Below are positions 32,761 through 41,181 of a stretch of DNA of 42,663 bases, in pieces. The stretch covers positions 1 through 42,663 of the forward strand of contig QHBZ01000044.1 in the NCBI GenBank assembly GCA_003244055.1, given 5' to 3'. The translations under genes were made by a program, and so were the position numbers. Each line of letters opens with the position of its first letter. The first letter of the stretch is position 1. The DNA is from Pseudonocardiales bacterium (lineage in GTDB: Bacteria > Actinomycetota > Actinomycetes > Mycobacteriales > Pseudonocardiaceae). The notes below the pieces were generated by a model that did not search any database, was not told where the DNA came from, and saw only the letters and a program-made list of their open reading frames with translations.

Positions 32761-34094
32761 CGGTATTCCTCCAGCCGCCGCTGGACTCCCCAGGTCACTC
32801 CCACCACCGCGACGAGAGCCAACCCGCCGGTACCGATCGGGAGGCCGGTAAGCCAGCTGTGGGCGCCGCCGATGTCGCCGGTGAAAGCCGCACGCTCATG
32901 GTCGGCCGCGGCGGTCAGAGCCAGATCGAGCCGGTCGAACGTGGCAGCGGCGCCAGGGTGGTGGGGGTTCACCGCGGCGTCGACCGCCTGGGTGTAATCC
33001 CCGGCGTCATCCAGCTGCCGGACCTGCCGGTGTGCCGCGACGTAATCGCGGGCGTCGGTGACCGCTTCCCGCACCAGCCCTACACCCTGCTGATCTGTAG
33101 CGAAATGTTGAGCTGCACCGAGTGCCCCGCCGGCGCCATTGTCGCGGTCGAGCAGTTGCATTTGGGCGTCGAAGTCCGGCTCATTGGGGCCGGCCGTGCG
33201 GGTCACCAGTTCGAGGCTCTCGACAGCGCGGGCCTGCAACGCCGCAATCTGCGCCGGTGCCAGTGCATCGGATACCGATTGGCTATGCCCGAGGGCTCGG
33301 TCCAGGGAATTGGTCGAGACCACGCCCGCAATCGTCCACCAGGCCAACCCGGCGAGCAGCGCCCCACTCGCCGTCACTAAGCCGATGTTGAACACCCGGT
33401 GGGTCCGCTGGAACAGAAAAGCCTGCGCCCAGATCAGTCCGGCCAGGCTGATCCCACCGACCGCGAGCGCGACGAAGTGCACCGACCCGGCCCGGTGATA
33501 GGCGTCATCGAGCCGCGTGGCCTGCCGTCGTTGCAGCTCCGCCGCCGCCGGCAGGATCGCGTCCTGCATACGATCCGAGGCGCGCCGCAGGTAGGACACC
33601 CCGACAGCCAGCCCTTGGCGGTTGTTAACCCGAGCCCGCTCCACCAGGCCGGTGTAAGTCGGCAGCTCGGAGGTGATGTCGGCGATCCGCTTCGCGGTCA
33701 CCAACTCGCCGTCGGTCTGCGTGCTGGCCTGCGCCAGACTCGCCGTCGCGGCCTCGATGTCGCGCCCGTACCGGATCTGCATCTCTGTGGGTTCCAGGCC
33801 GCCGGACAGGTACCCGGCCGCCACCGTGGCGTCCGCATCAGCCAAAGACCGGTACAGCGTGGTGACGTTGGCATTGAGCGGTTCGAGATGCTCGGCGATG
33901 TCGACGGTGGCGCTGACCCGGGCGATCGCGGCGTAGACGCCCACGGCGCCGGCGATCGCAAGCCCCAACACGAGGACAACCTGAATCACCCGGAGCTTGC
34001 CGGGCATGGTGCCCCAGTCGTAGTGGCGCAACCACCCGACGACCTCACGTGGCGCCACTGGGCTGACCTCGACGGTCTGCAGGCTCGACACCAC
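32757..34094 (-). CDS. glnX: GlnX-like transmembrane sensor
   Basis: 445 residues with four membrane helices (about 37-57, 206-227, 234-259, 415-436) and two extracytoplasmic helical sensor domains (58-205 and 260-414), the layout of mycobacterial GlnX, which transmits GlnH ligand binding to PknG. The N-terminal HYDWGTMPGKLR and the last residues RRLEEYR also fit. I choose GTG 34094, with GGGAG exactly 7 nt upstream; a TTG at 34187 would add 31 unconserved residues and run into the tandem repeat. First gene of the eight-gene operon glnX to FHA. Confidence 0.87.
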   Translation of the reverse strand: MVSSLQTVEVSPVAPREVVGWLRHYDWGTMPGKLRVIQVVLVLGLAIAGAVGVYAAIARVSATVDIAEHLEPLNANVTTLYRSLADADATVAAGYLSGGLEPTEMQIRYGRDIEAATASLAQASTQTDGELVTAKRIADITSELPTYTGLVERARVNNRQGLAVGVSYLRRASDRMQDAILPAAAELQRRQATRLDDAYHRAGSVHFVALAVGGISLAGLIWAQAFLFQRTHRVFNIGLVTASGALLAGLAWWTIAGVVSTNSLDRALGHSQSVSDALAPAQIAALQARAVESLELVTRTAGPNEPDFDAQMQLLDRDNGAGGALGAAQHFATDQQGVGLVREAVTDARDYVAAHRQVRQLDDAGDYTQAVDAAVNPHHPGAAATFDRLDLALTAAADHERAAFTGDIGGAHSWLTGLPIGTGGLALVAVVGVTWGVQRRLEEYR

Positions 34095-34168
34095 GGTTAG
34101 GCTCCCGTTCTTTGCGACCTCCGCGGACCAGTAGAACGCCTTCCCACCATCCGTAGCTAGAGGGCAGC

Positions 34169-34212
34169 CCTCGCCGCAGATGGTCAATCCCCTCGCCGCA
34201 GGTGGTCAATCT
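34169..34212. repeat. Two tandem 22-bp repeats in the glnX/FHA divergent control region
   Basis: Copies at 34169-34190 and 34191-34212 are contiguous and match at 20 of 22 positions (CCTCGCCGCAG/A... TGGTCAATC). A 22-bp period places both on the same face of the helix. They lie between the divergent starts of glnX (34094) and the FHA gene (34238), and the second copy reaches the -35 position for the latter. This looks like a binding site for a regulator of the whole locus; the regulator is unknown. Confidence 0.6.
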
Positions 34213-34237
34213 CGGAGTGCGGCATTAACGTGAGGCG
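34203..34237 (+). promoter_or_regulatory. Probable leaderless promoter of the divergent FHA gene
   Basis: TAACGT (34226-34231) fits a -10, followed by 6 nt and then the ATG at 34238, so the start codon would be at about +1. A weak -35, TGGTCA (34203-34208), lies in the second tandem repeat with a 17-nt spacer. No Shine-Dalgarno of good quality is placed for 34238 other than GAGGCG directly adjacent. Confidence 0.45.
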
Positions 34238-34975
34238 ATGGTGGCGCCGCAGCTCTCGAGGGGGCTGGTCGTTCATTTTCAGGGCCGCGAGGTGGCAGTG
34301 CTGCTCCCCGGACATCGATCTTTCACCTTCGGGCGGGGCCACGACCGTACGTTGCGATTTGGTCATGACAGCGACAACGGCGGTCCTGACCTGCACATCT
34401 CCCGCCATGTCGGCTCCATCCGGTACGACGGCGGGCTGTGGGTCGTCTGCAACGACAGCGGCAGTCGCCCGTTCGACGTGATCGTGCGGGGGGTGTCCAA
34501 CCCGCTGCCACCGCGGACTACACCGGATTCGCACTCCCGGTGGGCGGTCAGCCCACCGGGGCTGGAGATCAGGGTCGGCGCACCGTCCGGGCGCTACCTG
34601 CTATCGATCAGTATCAACGGCACCCTGCCGCCGGCGCTGGATCCCCCGCGGCACGACGAGCCCAGCACCGTTCCGCTGCGCGAACCGACCGACCACGAGC
34701 GGCTGCTCCTTGCGGCTAAGTTCCTGGCACTGCCCGATCCCGGTGACGCGGTCGGTAACCGGGAGGCCGCCGAGTACGCATCCGCCGCACGCCGGCAGGA
34801 CCGGCCAGTCACCGAGCGAGCCGTCGAAGACTGCGCCGGCCGGTGGTGCAAGAAGCTCCAGGAGTTCGGCGTCACCGGGATCAGCGGCCGGGACAACATC
34901 AACCAGTTAGGTCGCCAACTGCTCGCTTGGGGTTTGTTGCGCCAGGAGGACCGCAAGGAGCTCCACCGATCATGA
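34238..34975 (+). CDS. FHA-domain protein with a helical C-terminal domain
   Basis: 245 residues. N-terminal FHA domain (about 10-95): SFTFGRGHD, LHISRHVGSI and NDSGSRPFDV give the Arg/Ser/His/Asn pattern for phosphothreonine binding. A linker with PPALDPPRHDEPSTVPLRE leads to a helical C-terminus (about 148-245), TDHERLLLAAKFLAL to RQLLAWGLL, that might be a DNA-binding or protein-interaction domain; a helix-turn-helix is a guess. Divergent from the PknG-type operon, so it may be its output or regulator. Its stop overlaps that of the convergent channel gene within the palindrome TCATGA (34970-34975). Confidence 0.82.
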   Translation: MVAPQLSRGLVVHFQGREVAVLLPGHRSFTFGRGHDRTLRFGHDSDNGGPDLHISRHVGSIRYDGGLWVVCNDSGSRPFDVIVRGVSNPLPPRTTPDSHSRWAVSPPGLEIRVGAPSGRYLLSISINGTLPPALDPPRHDEPSTVPLREPTDHERLLLAAKFLALPDPGDAVGNREAAEYASAARRQDRPVTERAVEDCAGRWCKKLQEFGVTGISGRDNINQLGRQLLAWGLLRQEDRKELHRS

Positions 34976-36655
34976 TGGCGGGGTGCTGGTCGCGACGCTG
35001 CGAGTCAGGATGCGGCCCAGTCCCGCGCGGGTCGCCAGAACGACCAACCGGTCACCACTGACGAGCACGTGGTCACCCGGCGCCGGCAGCTGGAAATTGC
35101 CGGTGGTGTGCCGGCGCAGCGCGATCACCTGTGCCTGGCGGGGCGCGTTGACCGTGTCAGTGGCCACGCCCTCGAGTTGGGAACCCGCGTGGATGGGCAC
35201 CTCTGCGATGAGCAGAACGCGGCGGCCGACCGGGATGGTGCCGAGGACCTGGCGGCCCAACATCGCGGCGGCGAACTCCGGCGCAGCCAGGTAGGACACA
35301 CTTCGCGAGATCGTGATACCGAAATTGCGCTGAACCCGCTCGGCGAAATCGCTGTCCACCAGTCGAAGCACGACCCGCAGGTCCTTGCTCATCGCCCGGC
35401 CATGCAGCGCCGCCTCAAGGTTGGTGACGTCGTTGTTGGTCACGGCGACCAAGGCGCGGCTGGTGCCCAGGTAAGCGGCACGCAGGGTGTCTTCTCGGCT
35501 GGCGTCACCGAACACGATCGGCAGACCGATCCTTCTTGCCAGCGCCACTCCACGAGCGCCCTCATCACTTTCCACACACACCACCGGTACGCCCAGATCG
35601 TGCAACAGCGCCACCACCCGGGTACCCACGTTGCCCAGTCCGACGACCACCACATGGCCGGCGATCGGGCGAGGACTACCCAGGGCGGTAGCCAGCCGGG
35701 AGCTGACGACAGCGTCGACCACAGTGGCGGTCACCACCGGAATGATGGAGATCCCGACAATGGTGACCATCGTCTGGGTGATCTTGTTGAGGGTGTTCAG
35801 ACCGGGATCGGGCTGCGCCGCCCCAGCGGCATCGAGCAAAGTGAGATAGAGGGCCTCGCCCCAGGAGAAACGGCCCACAGTGGCGAACAACACAGTGCCG
35901 AGTCCCAGCAGCGCGAACAGTCCTAGGGTGGCGAAGCCGAGCTTGCGGTTGAACGACGCGGCGACCCGCCACCGCAGCGTCAGCAGCAGGTTGCGTAGTC
36001 GGCGGTGGGTGGCGGCATCGACCATGGTGGCCTGGCTGTCGGCTAACGCGAGCACCAGATCGGCATTGTCCTGATCGGTCGGCAGCAGCTCAGGCTTCTT
36101 CGCGCCGCGGGTATCGGCAAGCCCGCAGATCACCCGATCCGCCGCCACCTCGCTTCGCCGGGCGACGTAAAGCGTCCGGCCTGGTAACCGTACGTAGCTG
36201 GGCGCCAGTTCGCCCAGTGCCCCCGCGACAAAGGACGGCGCCGCGGTGGCCGCATCGGACAGCACATCGCAGCCCGGAAACAGCGCTCGGATGCGGTGAC
36301 CGAGACTCATGTTGAAAAAACGGATCACCAACCGCAGTTCGCTGTTCAGTTCCTGCGCCCGAAGCGCAGCGTGAATGTTGCCGACGTCGTCCTGGCCGAC
36401 CAGAGCCAACGCACTAGCCTGTTCCACTCCGGCCGCCAGAAAAGCCGTCTCGCTCAAATCGGGCGCCTCGATGACGCGGACCTTCGGCAGCGCCGCAATC
36501 CGGGGCCCATGGTTGCGCTGCACCGAGGGCAAGATCACGGTGACCTCGTCACCGATCCGAGTGACGAGCTCCTCGACGAGCTGGTAGGCCAGCGCGTCGT
36601 CGCCGCACACGACCAGGTGCGGACGTCTTCGACTCTGCTCCCCCTCGATCCCCAT
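34970..36655 (-). CDS. Two-RCK ion-channel-like protein with a CASTOR/POLLUX-like pore
   Basis: 561 residues. RCK/TrkA-N domain 1 (about 12-150), a membrane unit of two helices (239-260 and 292-316) flanking a pore loop, and RCK domain 2 (from 333, Rossmann motif VVVVGLGNVGTRVV) plus a C-terminal TrkA-C-like part. The loop reads LTLLDAAGAAQPDP where potassium channels have TVGYGD; DAAGAA is closer to the ADAGNHA filter of plant CASTOR/POLLUX. Ion selectivity is therefore unclear, perhaps a cation or calcium channel. The RCK domains suggest nucleotide or ion gating. ATG 36655; TATTCT (36670-36665) may be a -10. Overlaps the FHA gene by 6 nt at the stops. Confidence 0.85.
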   Translation of the reverse strand: MGIEGEQSRRRPHLVVCGDDALAYQLVEELVTRIGDEVTVILPSVQRNHGPRIAALPKVRVIEAPDLSETAFLAAGVEQASALALVGQDDVGNIHAALRAQELNSELRLVIRFFNMSLGHRIRALFPGCDVLSDAATAAPSFVAGALGELAPSYVRLPGRTLYVARRSEVAADRVICGLADTRGAKKPELLPTDQDNADLVLALADSQATMVDAATHRRLRNLLLTLRWRVAASFNRKLGFATLGLFALLGLGTVLFATVGRFSWGEALYLTLLDAAGAAQPDPGLNTLNKITQTMVTIVGISIIPVVTATVVDAVVSSRLATALGSPRPIAGHVVVVGLGNVGTRVVALLHDLGVPVVCVESDEGARGVALARRIGLPIVFGDASREDTLRAAYLGTSRALVAVTNNDVTNLEAALHGRAMSKDLRVVLRLVDSDFAERVQRNFGITISRSVSYLAAPEFAAAMLGRQVLGTIPVGRRVLLIAEVPIHAGSQLEGVATDTVNAPRQAQVIALRRHTTGNFQLPAPGDHVLVSGDRLVVLATRAGLGRILTRSVATSTPPS

Positions 36656-36703
36656 AAACCAGCCAGAATACTGTGTGGACGGTCAGTCAGGCCGGACGCT
36701 CAG

Positions 36704-38209
36704 TCAGGCCCGGTGGACGTCAGCCTGGGCCACGCCGGCCACGCCGGCCACGTCCGGTCCGGCCAGCAACGCCCGGCGCCGGCGGACCCGAAGTTCCCAG
36801 ACCGCCACGAGCAGCGCCAGGCACACGAACCCGGCCCCGGTGAGCAGCGCCGCGGCGATGGCGTTGGGGTAGTTGCCGCTGTGCGCCACCACGCCGTAGA
36901 ACACCGCCGCCAGCATGGCCGTCCCGATGGCTGATCCGATCCGCTGCCCGGTCTGCAGAGCTCCAGCCGCGGCACCGCCCATCTGGGGTGCCACGCACTC
37001 CAGGGTCAGCGTGACGTTCGGAGAGATCACCGCGCCGCCGCCGATGCCGGCAATGAGCAAGGGAAGCGCAGCCGCCCGCCCGGCCCATGCGGCGGGCGTG
37101 ACGTCGAGCACCACGGCGGTAGCAGCCAACCCGACCGCGACACAGCCCAGCCCTCCCACCGTCAACCACCGGCCATACCTGGACACCAGCCGGCCGGCTA
37201 CCGCAGCCGATACCGCCGACCCGAGCGCGAACGACGTCACCGCGAGCCCGGACTGCAGCGGCGTGTACCGCAACCCGTGCTGGAAGTAGAGGGCGAACAC
37301 CAGCCAGATCCCGCTGAAACCGATGAAGTACACCATCCCCAGCGCGGCTCCGGCCGGGTAACCGGGCGTGGCCGACAGCAGCCGGGTGTCCAGCAACGGC
37401 GCCCGATCACGCCGCACCATCCGCTGCTCCCAGCCAAGGAACAGCGCGACCAGTACCGGCGCCAACCCGAACAGCCACCACAACCGGCGCAGCCCACCAC
37501 TGTCCACTTCCACCAGTGGTAGCAGCAGACAGAGCACCCCGGCGCCCAGCAGCAGCGCGCCGACGACGTCGATCTGCGATACCACCGACGCTGCGCCACG
37601 CTGCCGGGACGGCACCAGGCGCCACGCTGCCACCAGCGCGACCAGGCCGATCGGGACGTTGACATAGAACACCCACCGCCAGCCCTCCTGCTCCCCCGCC
37701 GCAGTGAGGATGAGGCCGCCGAGCACCGGTCCGACCGCTGTGGACAACCCGACCGTGGCGCCGAAGACGCCGAACGCCCGGCCCCGCTCCGCGCCGTGGA
37801 ACAGCACCTGGATCAGGCCCGAGTTCTGCGGGGTGAGCATTCCCGCAGCCACCCCCTGCAGCAGCCGGGCCGCGACCAGGAACTCAGCGCTGGGCGCCGC
37901 GCCACACAGCGCGCTGGTCAAGACGAACCCGGTCAGCGCGACGAGAAACATCCGGCGCCGACCCAGGGCATCGCCCAGTCGCCCCCCCGCCACCAGCACC
38001 AACCCGAAGCTCAGCGCGTAGCCGGACACCACCCACTGCACCTGCGCCACCGAGGCACCCAGGCTCCGCTGGATGGACGGCAGCGCGACATTGACGATGC
38101 TGACGTCCAGCAGGCCCATGAACCCAGCCAGCTGGGTGACCGCAAGCGCTCGCCAGCGTTTCGGGTACGCGGCCTGACCGGCAGCCAAGCCGTCCGAAGC
38201 CGTACTCAT
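36704..38209 (-). CDS. DHA2-type MFS exporter
   Basis: 501 residues, about 14 membrane helices, proton-antiport drug exporter family (EmrB/QacA-like). Motif A GRLGDALGRRR after helix 2, motif C-like GPVLGG in helix 5, LDVSIVNVALPSIQ in helix 1. Substrate unknown. ATG 38209 with GGAG 4 nt upstream; the first ATG at 38230 would add 7 residues. The C-terminus ends in a GVAGVA repeat. It converges with nothing and is preceded by a 215-bp control region shared with the divergent oxidoreductase gene; no TetR-type regulator is next to it. Confidence 0.9.
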   Translation of the reverse strand: MSTASDGLAAGQAAYPKRWRALAVTQLAGFMGLLDVSIVNVALPSIQRSLGASVAQVQWVVSGYALSFGLVLVAGGRLGDALGRRRMFLVALTGFVLTSALCGAAPSAEFLVAARLLQGVAAGMLTPQNSGLIQVLFHGAERGRAFGVFGATVGLSTAVGPVLGGLILTAAGEQEGWRWVFYVNVPIGLVALVAAWRLVPSRQRGAASVVSQIDVVGALLLGAGVLCLLLPLVEVDSGGLRRLWWLFGLAPVLVALFLGWEQRMVRRDRAPLLDTRLLSATPGYPAGAALGMVYFIGFSGIWLVFALYFQHGLRYTPLQSGLAVTSFALGSAVSAAVAGRLVSRYGRWLTVGGLGCVAVGLAATAVVLDVTPAAWAGRAAALPLLIAGIGGGAVISPNVTLTLECVAPQMGGAAAGALQTGQRIGSAIGTAMLAAVFYGVVAHSGNYPNAIAAALLTGAGFVCLALLVAVWELRVRRRRALLAGPDVAGVAGVAQADVHRA

Positions 38210-38424
38210 CACTCCATCCTGGTCACCCAACGCGATTCGCGCCGCCCGCCCTCCGCGCTGACCGTGGCGCGGCGTTGGGCTGTGGGGGCCTGTTCGGGGT
38301 ATCAGCCGGCCATTGGCGGTGCTCTTAATGGTCAGTGAATCGGCGGTGTGGCTCTGTCTCGGCGGGAGTTGCGCCTGCGAGGGTGCGCCTGCCTCGGTGG
38401 CACACCCTGAGGAGGTAGGCGGAG

Positions 38425-40302
38425 ATGGCTTTCGACTTTGACGCGATCGTCCTGGGGACCGGCTTCGGGGGCTGTGTCGCGGCGATCGAACTCGCCGTCA
38501 ACCAGGGTAAGAAGGTGCTCCTGCTTGAGCGGGGGGTGTGGTGGTATAGCCCGGAGGTGCCGCTGCCGCCGTGGATCAAAGGGCACCCGGAGGAGCCGGT
38601 GCAATTCTGGCCGCGACCCAACCACACCGAGGGCCTGATCCACCTGTTGTCGGTGGTGCAGTCGAACTCACGGTTGGAGCGCACCCGCCGGATCTTCGAT
38701 GTGGTCGGAGAGGCCCTGGGCCGGGCTCATCCGCAGCCGCTGTACCGGTACTCGATGTTCCCCGACGTGCATGTAGTTACCGCGAGCGGGATGGGTGGAG
38801 GTTCGCTGGTCTATGGCAATGTGAGCATGGAACCGCGATGGGACGACGACGCCGGCAACTATCCGGTCATGTCGGGCTGGCCAGTTGCCGCGCTGGCCCG
38901 GGATGACTTCAAGGCGGCGCGGGCGTGGATGGAAACCCACCGCGGCAAGCTCAGCCAGGTGGTATCGAAGTTCCCGCTACCGGGCCGGCCGCCGCTGAAC
39001 CCGACCAGCGCCGACGACGATCAGCTGTTCCTACGCAAGAGCCGCGCGCTGTATCGCGCCACGCATAACCTCGCCGGCCCGTGGAAGGACAAGCGGATCC
39101 GGCAGGGCACAGCGGCCGACGGCTCGGATGAGTACTGGGCGCCGCTGGACCTGTCGATCACCGAGTACGCCGGCAAACCACAGTTCTGCGAGCGGCAGGG
39201 CCGCTGCATCATCGGGTGCTTACCCGGCGCGCGGCACACCCTGCCCAAGACCATCCTCAATACCTTGCTGGACCCACCCGCCGGGAGCCCACGGCCGGAC
39301 GTGACGCTGCGCACCATGGCCGAGGTCCAGACAATCCGGCCGCTACCCGATGGCGGCTACGAGGTCTCCTACCGCGACCTACGACAGGCGCAGAGCCGCT
39401 TCGATCCCACCGAGGTGCCCCTGCGGGTGGTCCGGGCGCCGGTGGTGGTGCTGGCCGCCGGCACGCTGGGCAGCACCGAGCTGCTGATGCGGTCACGGGG
39501 GCACGGCCTGGAGCTGAGTGACGCGCTGGGCAGCCGGTTCTCCTCCAACGGCGACTTCTCCGGCTTCGCCATCCTGCCCGCCCAGCCGGGGCAAAATGAT
39601 CTGTTCCCGGTGTTCCCGACCCGCGGACCGACCAACACGTCCCATGTCATGTTCGCCGACGGCGAGCTGCAGATGACCGTCGAGGACGGCGGCATCCCGG
39701 CGATGCTCGCCTCGGTGGGTGCGGCCGGCCTGCAGGTGCTGGACAATGCGCTGCACCGGGAACCGCTGCTCAAAGCACTCGTGGGCGGCTTTTTGCACGG
39801 CCAACACTCCGGGCTGCGCGACGTGACGGGCGCCCTCGCCGACGGCACCGAAGACGAGAAACTCGCCCATGTGTTCTGGTTCAACTGCCTGGGCACCGAC
39901 AAAGCCAACGGCCGCTTCCACCTCGACGACAACGACAACCTCACCCTGGGCTACAACTACCCGGCCCTGGCACTGCACCCCGTGTTCGCCAAGCTCGACG
40001 AAGTAATGCGGGCGATGACCCAAGCCATGGGCGGTCACTTCGTGCCGTTCCCGCTCTGGGAGGGGCTGGCCGACCGTAAGCTGGTCACGATCTTCCCACT
40101 GGGCGGCTGCCCCATGGGACCCACCTCCACCGAGGGCGTGGTCGACCAGACCGGGCAGGTCTTCGACACCGCCAGGGGCCGGCAGAGCACCCACTCCGGG
40201 CTCTACGTCATGGACGCCTCGGTGATCCCCGGCCCCCTGGCCGTACAGCCCACACTGACCATCGTCGCGCTCGCCCTCAAAGCCGCAGCCGCCATGCAAT
40301 GA
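38425..40302 (+). CDS. GMC/cholesterol-oxidase-like flavoprotein
   Basis: 625 residues. FAD-binding GTGFGGCVAAIELA at 11-24, and a C-terminal GLYVMDASVIPGPLAVQPTL typical of the GMC family. FCERQGRCIIGCLPGARHTL and SGMGGGSLVYGNV match the branch with ChoD/cholesterol oxidase-like proteins of actinobacteria. No signal peptide, so cytoplasmic. It probably oxidises an alcohol, perhaps a sterol; the substrate cannot be told. Strong ribosome binding site GAGGAGGT 8 nt before ATG 38425. Monocistronic, closed by a strong hairpin at 40391-40407. Confidence 0.88.
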   Translation: MAFDFDAIVLGTGFGGCVAAIELAVNQGKKVLLLERGVWWYSPEVPLPPWIKGHPEEPVQFWPRPNHTEGLIHLLSVVQSNSRLERTRRIFDVVGEALGRAHPQPLYRYSMFPDVHVVTASGMGGGSLVYGNVSMEPRWDDDAGNYPVMSGWPVAALARDDFKAARAWMETHRGKLSQVVSKFPLPGRPPLNPTSADDDQLFLRKSRALYRATHNLAGPWKDKRIRQGTAADGSDEYWAPLDLSITEYAGKPQFCERQGRCIIGCLPGARHTLPKTILNTLLDPPAGSPRPDVTLRTMAEVQTIRPLPDGGYEVSYRDLRQAQSRFDPTEVPLRVVRAPVVVLAAGTLGSTELLMRSRGHGLELSDALGSRFSSNGDFSGFAILPAQPGQNDLFPVFPTRGPTNTSHVMFADGELQMTVEDGGIPAMLASVGAAGLQVLDNALHREPLLKALVGGFLHGQHSGLRDVTGALADGTEDEKLAHVFWFNCLGTDKANGRFHLDDNDNLTLGYNYPALALHPVFAKLDEVMRAMTQAMGGHFVPFPLWEGLADRKLVTIFPLGGCPMGPTSTEGVVDQTGQVFDTARGRQSTHSGLYVMDASVIPGPLAVQPTLTIVALALKAAAAMQ

Positions 40303-40390
40303 CCAAACAGGCTCCACCGCCGGCGGGAGCTGCTTGGCGGTGATCGGTCACTGACGCCGACCCACGCTGCGGGCGGGAGTTGGTGCCACT

Positions 40391-40407
40391 GGCCGGCGCC
40401 GCCGGCC
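40391..40407 (+). terminator. Hairpin downstream of the GMC oxidoreductase
   Basis: GGCCGGC (40391-40397) pairs with GCCGGCC (40401-40407) around a 3-nt loop; flanking CCA and TGG can extend it with small bulges. It lies 88 nt after the stop codon and has no T-tract. A terminator is likely. Confidence 0.6.
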
Positions 40408-40557
40408 CTGGTCCAGGTGTCACCGTCAGCGACTGGTGGGTGGGTCAGCGCTCCCGTTGACGTCCATACCTTGTCTCGGGCCGGAGTCGGCTGGTTTCTC
40501 CGCGCATGCCGGATGATCCTAATGAGGGTGACTCGCTGTCCAACCTAGGAGCCGCGT

Positions 40558-40586
40558 ACATGTTTACATGTGACAAATGCTACATT
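40558..40586 (+). promoter_or_regulatory. Probable leaderless promoter and operator of the ChrB-like gene
   Basis: Two copies of the palindromic hexamer ACATGT (40558-40563 and 40566-40571) are 8 bp apart and occupy the -35 zone. TACATT (40581-40586) is a good -10, with 7 nt to the GTG at 40594. The repeats look like an operator, possibly for the ChrB-like protein itself, which belongs to a regulator family. Confidence 0.5.
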
Positions 40587-40593
40587 ACAGAGT

Positions 40594-41139
40594 GTGAGTG
40601 AGGCGGTTCCGCGGTGGGTGGTGTTGGTGGTGCGGGTGCCGGCGGCGCCGTCGCGGCATCGGGTGGCGGTGTGGCGGGAGTTGCGCCGCATCGGTGCATT
40701 GCCGTTGGGGCAGGGCACGTGGGCGGTCCCGGATGTGCCGGGTTTCGCCGACGGGATCACCCGGGTGATCGAGCTGGCCGAACGGGGCGAGGGCGAGGTG
40801 GTGGTGTTGGAGGCCACCGGCCGCGGCGAGACCGACACGGCGCGGTTGATGGCGTTGTTCACCGCGGAGCGCCAAGCCGAGTGGGGTGAGTTCCTGGCCG
40901 ATTGCGGCAAGTTCGACGCCGAGATCGACAAGGAGATCGACAAAGGCAAGTTCACCCTGGCCGAGCTGGAGGAGGAAGAGCAGAGCCTGGACCGGTTGCG
41001 CCGCTGGCAGCGCGACTTGAAGGCCCGCGACGTGTTCGGCGCCCCCGCCGCGGTCGAGGCCGAGCAGCGACTCAAGCACTGCACCGAGCGGCTGGCCGAC
41101 TACACCGAGCGGGTGTTCACCGCCCTGCACCAGATGTGA
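40594..41139 (+). CDS. ChrB-domain protein
   Basis: 181 residues matching the N-terminal domain of ChrB, a chromate-responsive regulator: WVVLVVRVPAAPSRHRVAVW, LGQGTWAVPDVPGF, then an acidic helical part (EIDKEIDKGKFTLAELEEEE) and RRWQRDLKARDVFG. Most actinobacterial copies consist of this domain alone; the chromate transporter ChrA is not nearby, so a chromate role is doubtful. Start GTG 40594 (VSEAVPRW) with a -10 7 nt before it; GTG 40570 in frame is the alternative. Upstream of the PAP2-DedA pair by 42 nt, so possibly in one operon. Confidence 0.82.
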   Translation: MSEAVPRWVVLVVRVPAAPSRHRVAVWRELRRIGALPLGQGTWAVPDVPGFADGITRVIELAERGEGEVVVLEATGRGETDTARLMALFTAERQAEWGEFLADCGKFDAEIDKEIDKGKFTLAELEEEEQSLDRLRRWQRDLKARDVFGAPAAVEAEQRLKHCTERLADYTERVFTALHQM

Positions 41140-41181
41140 GCCCCGACCACCCACTTTCCTCGTGAGGTAGGAAACCTTCCC

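Noticed and set aside
36715-36760. Short GCCGGCCAC tandem repeats at the 3' end of the MFS gene
   Set aside because: Explained by the coding repeat GVAGVA in the protein tail; too short to call a separate element.
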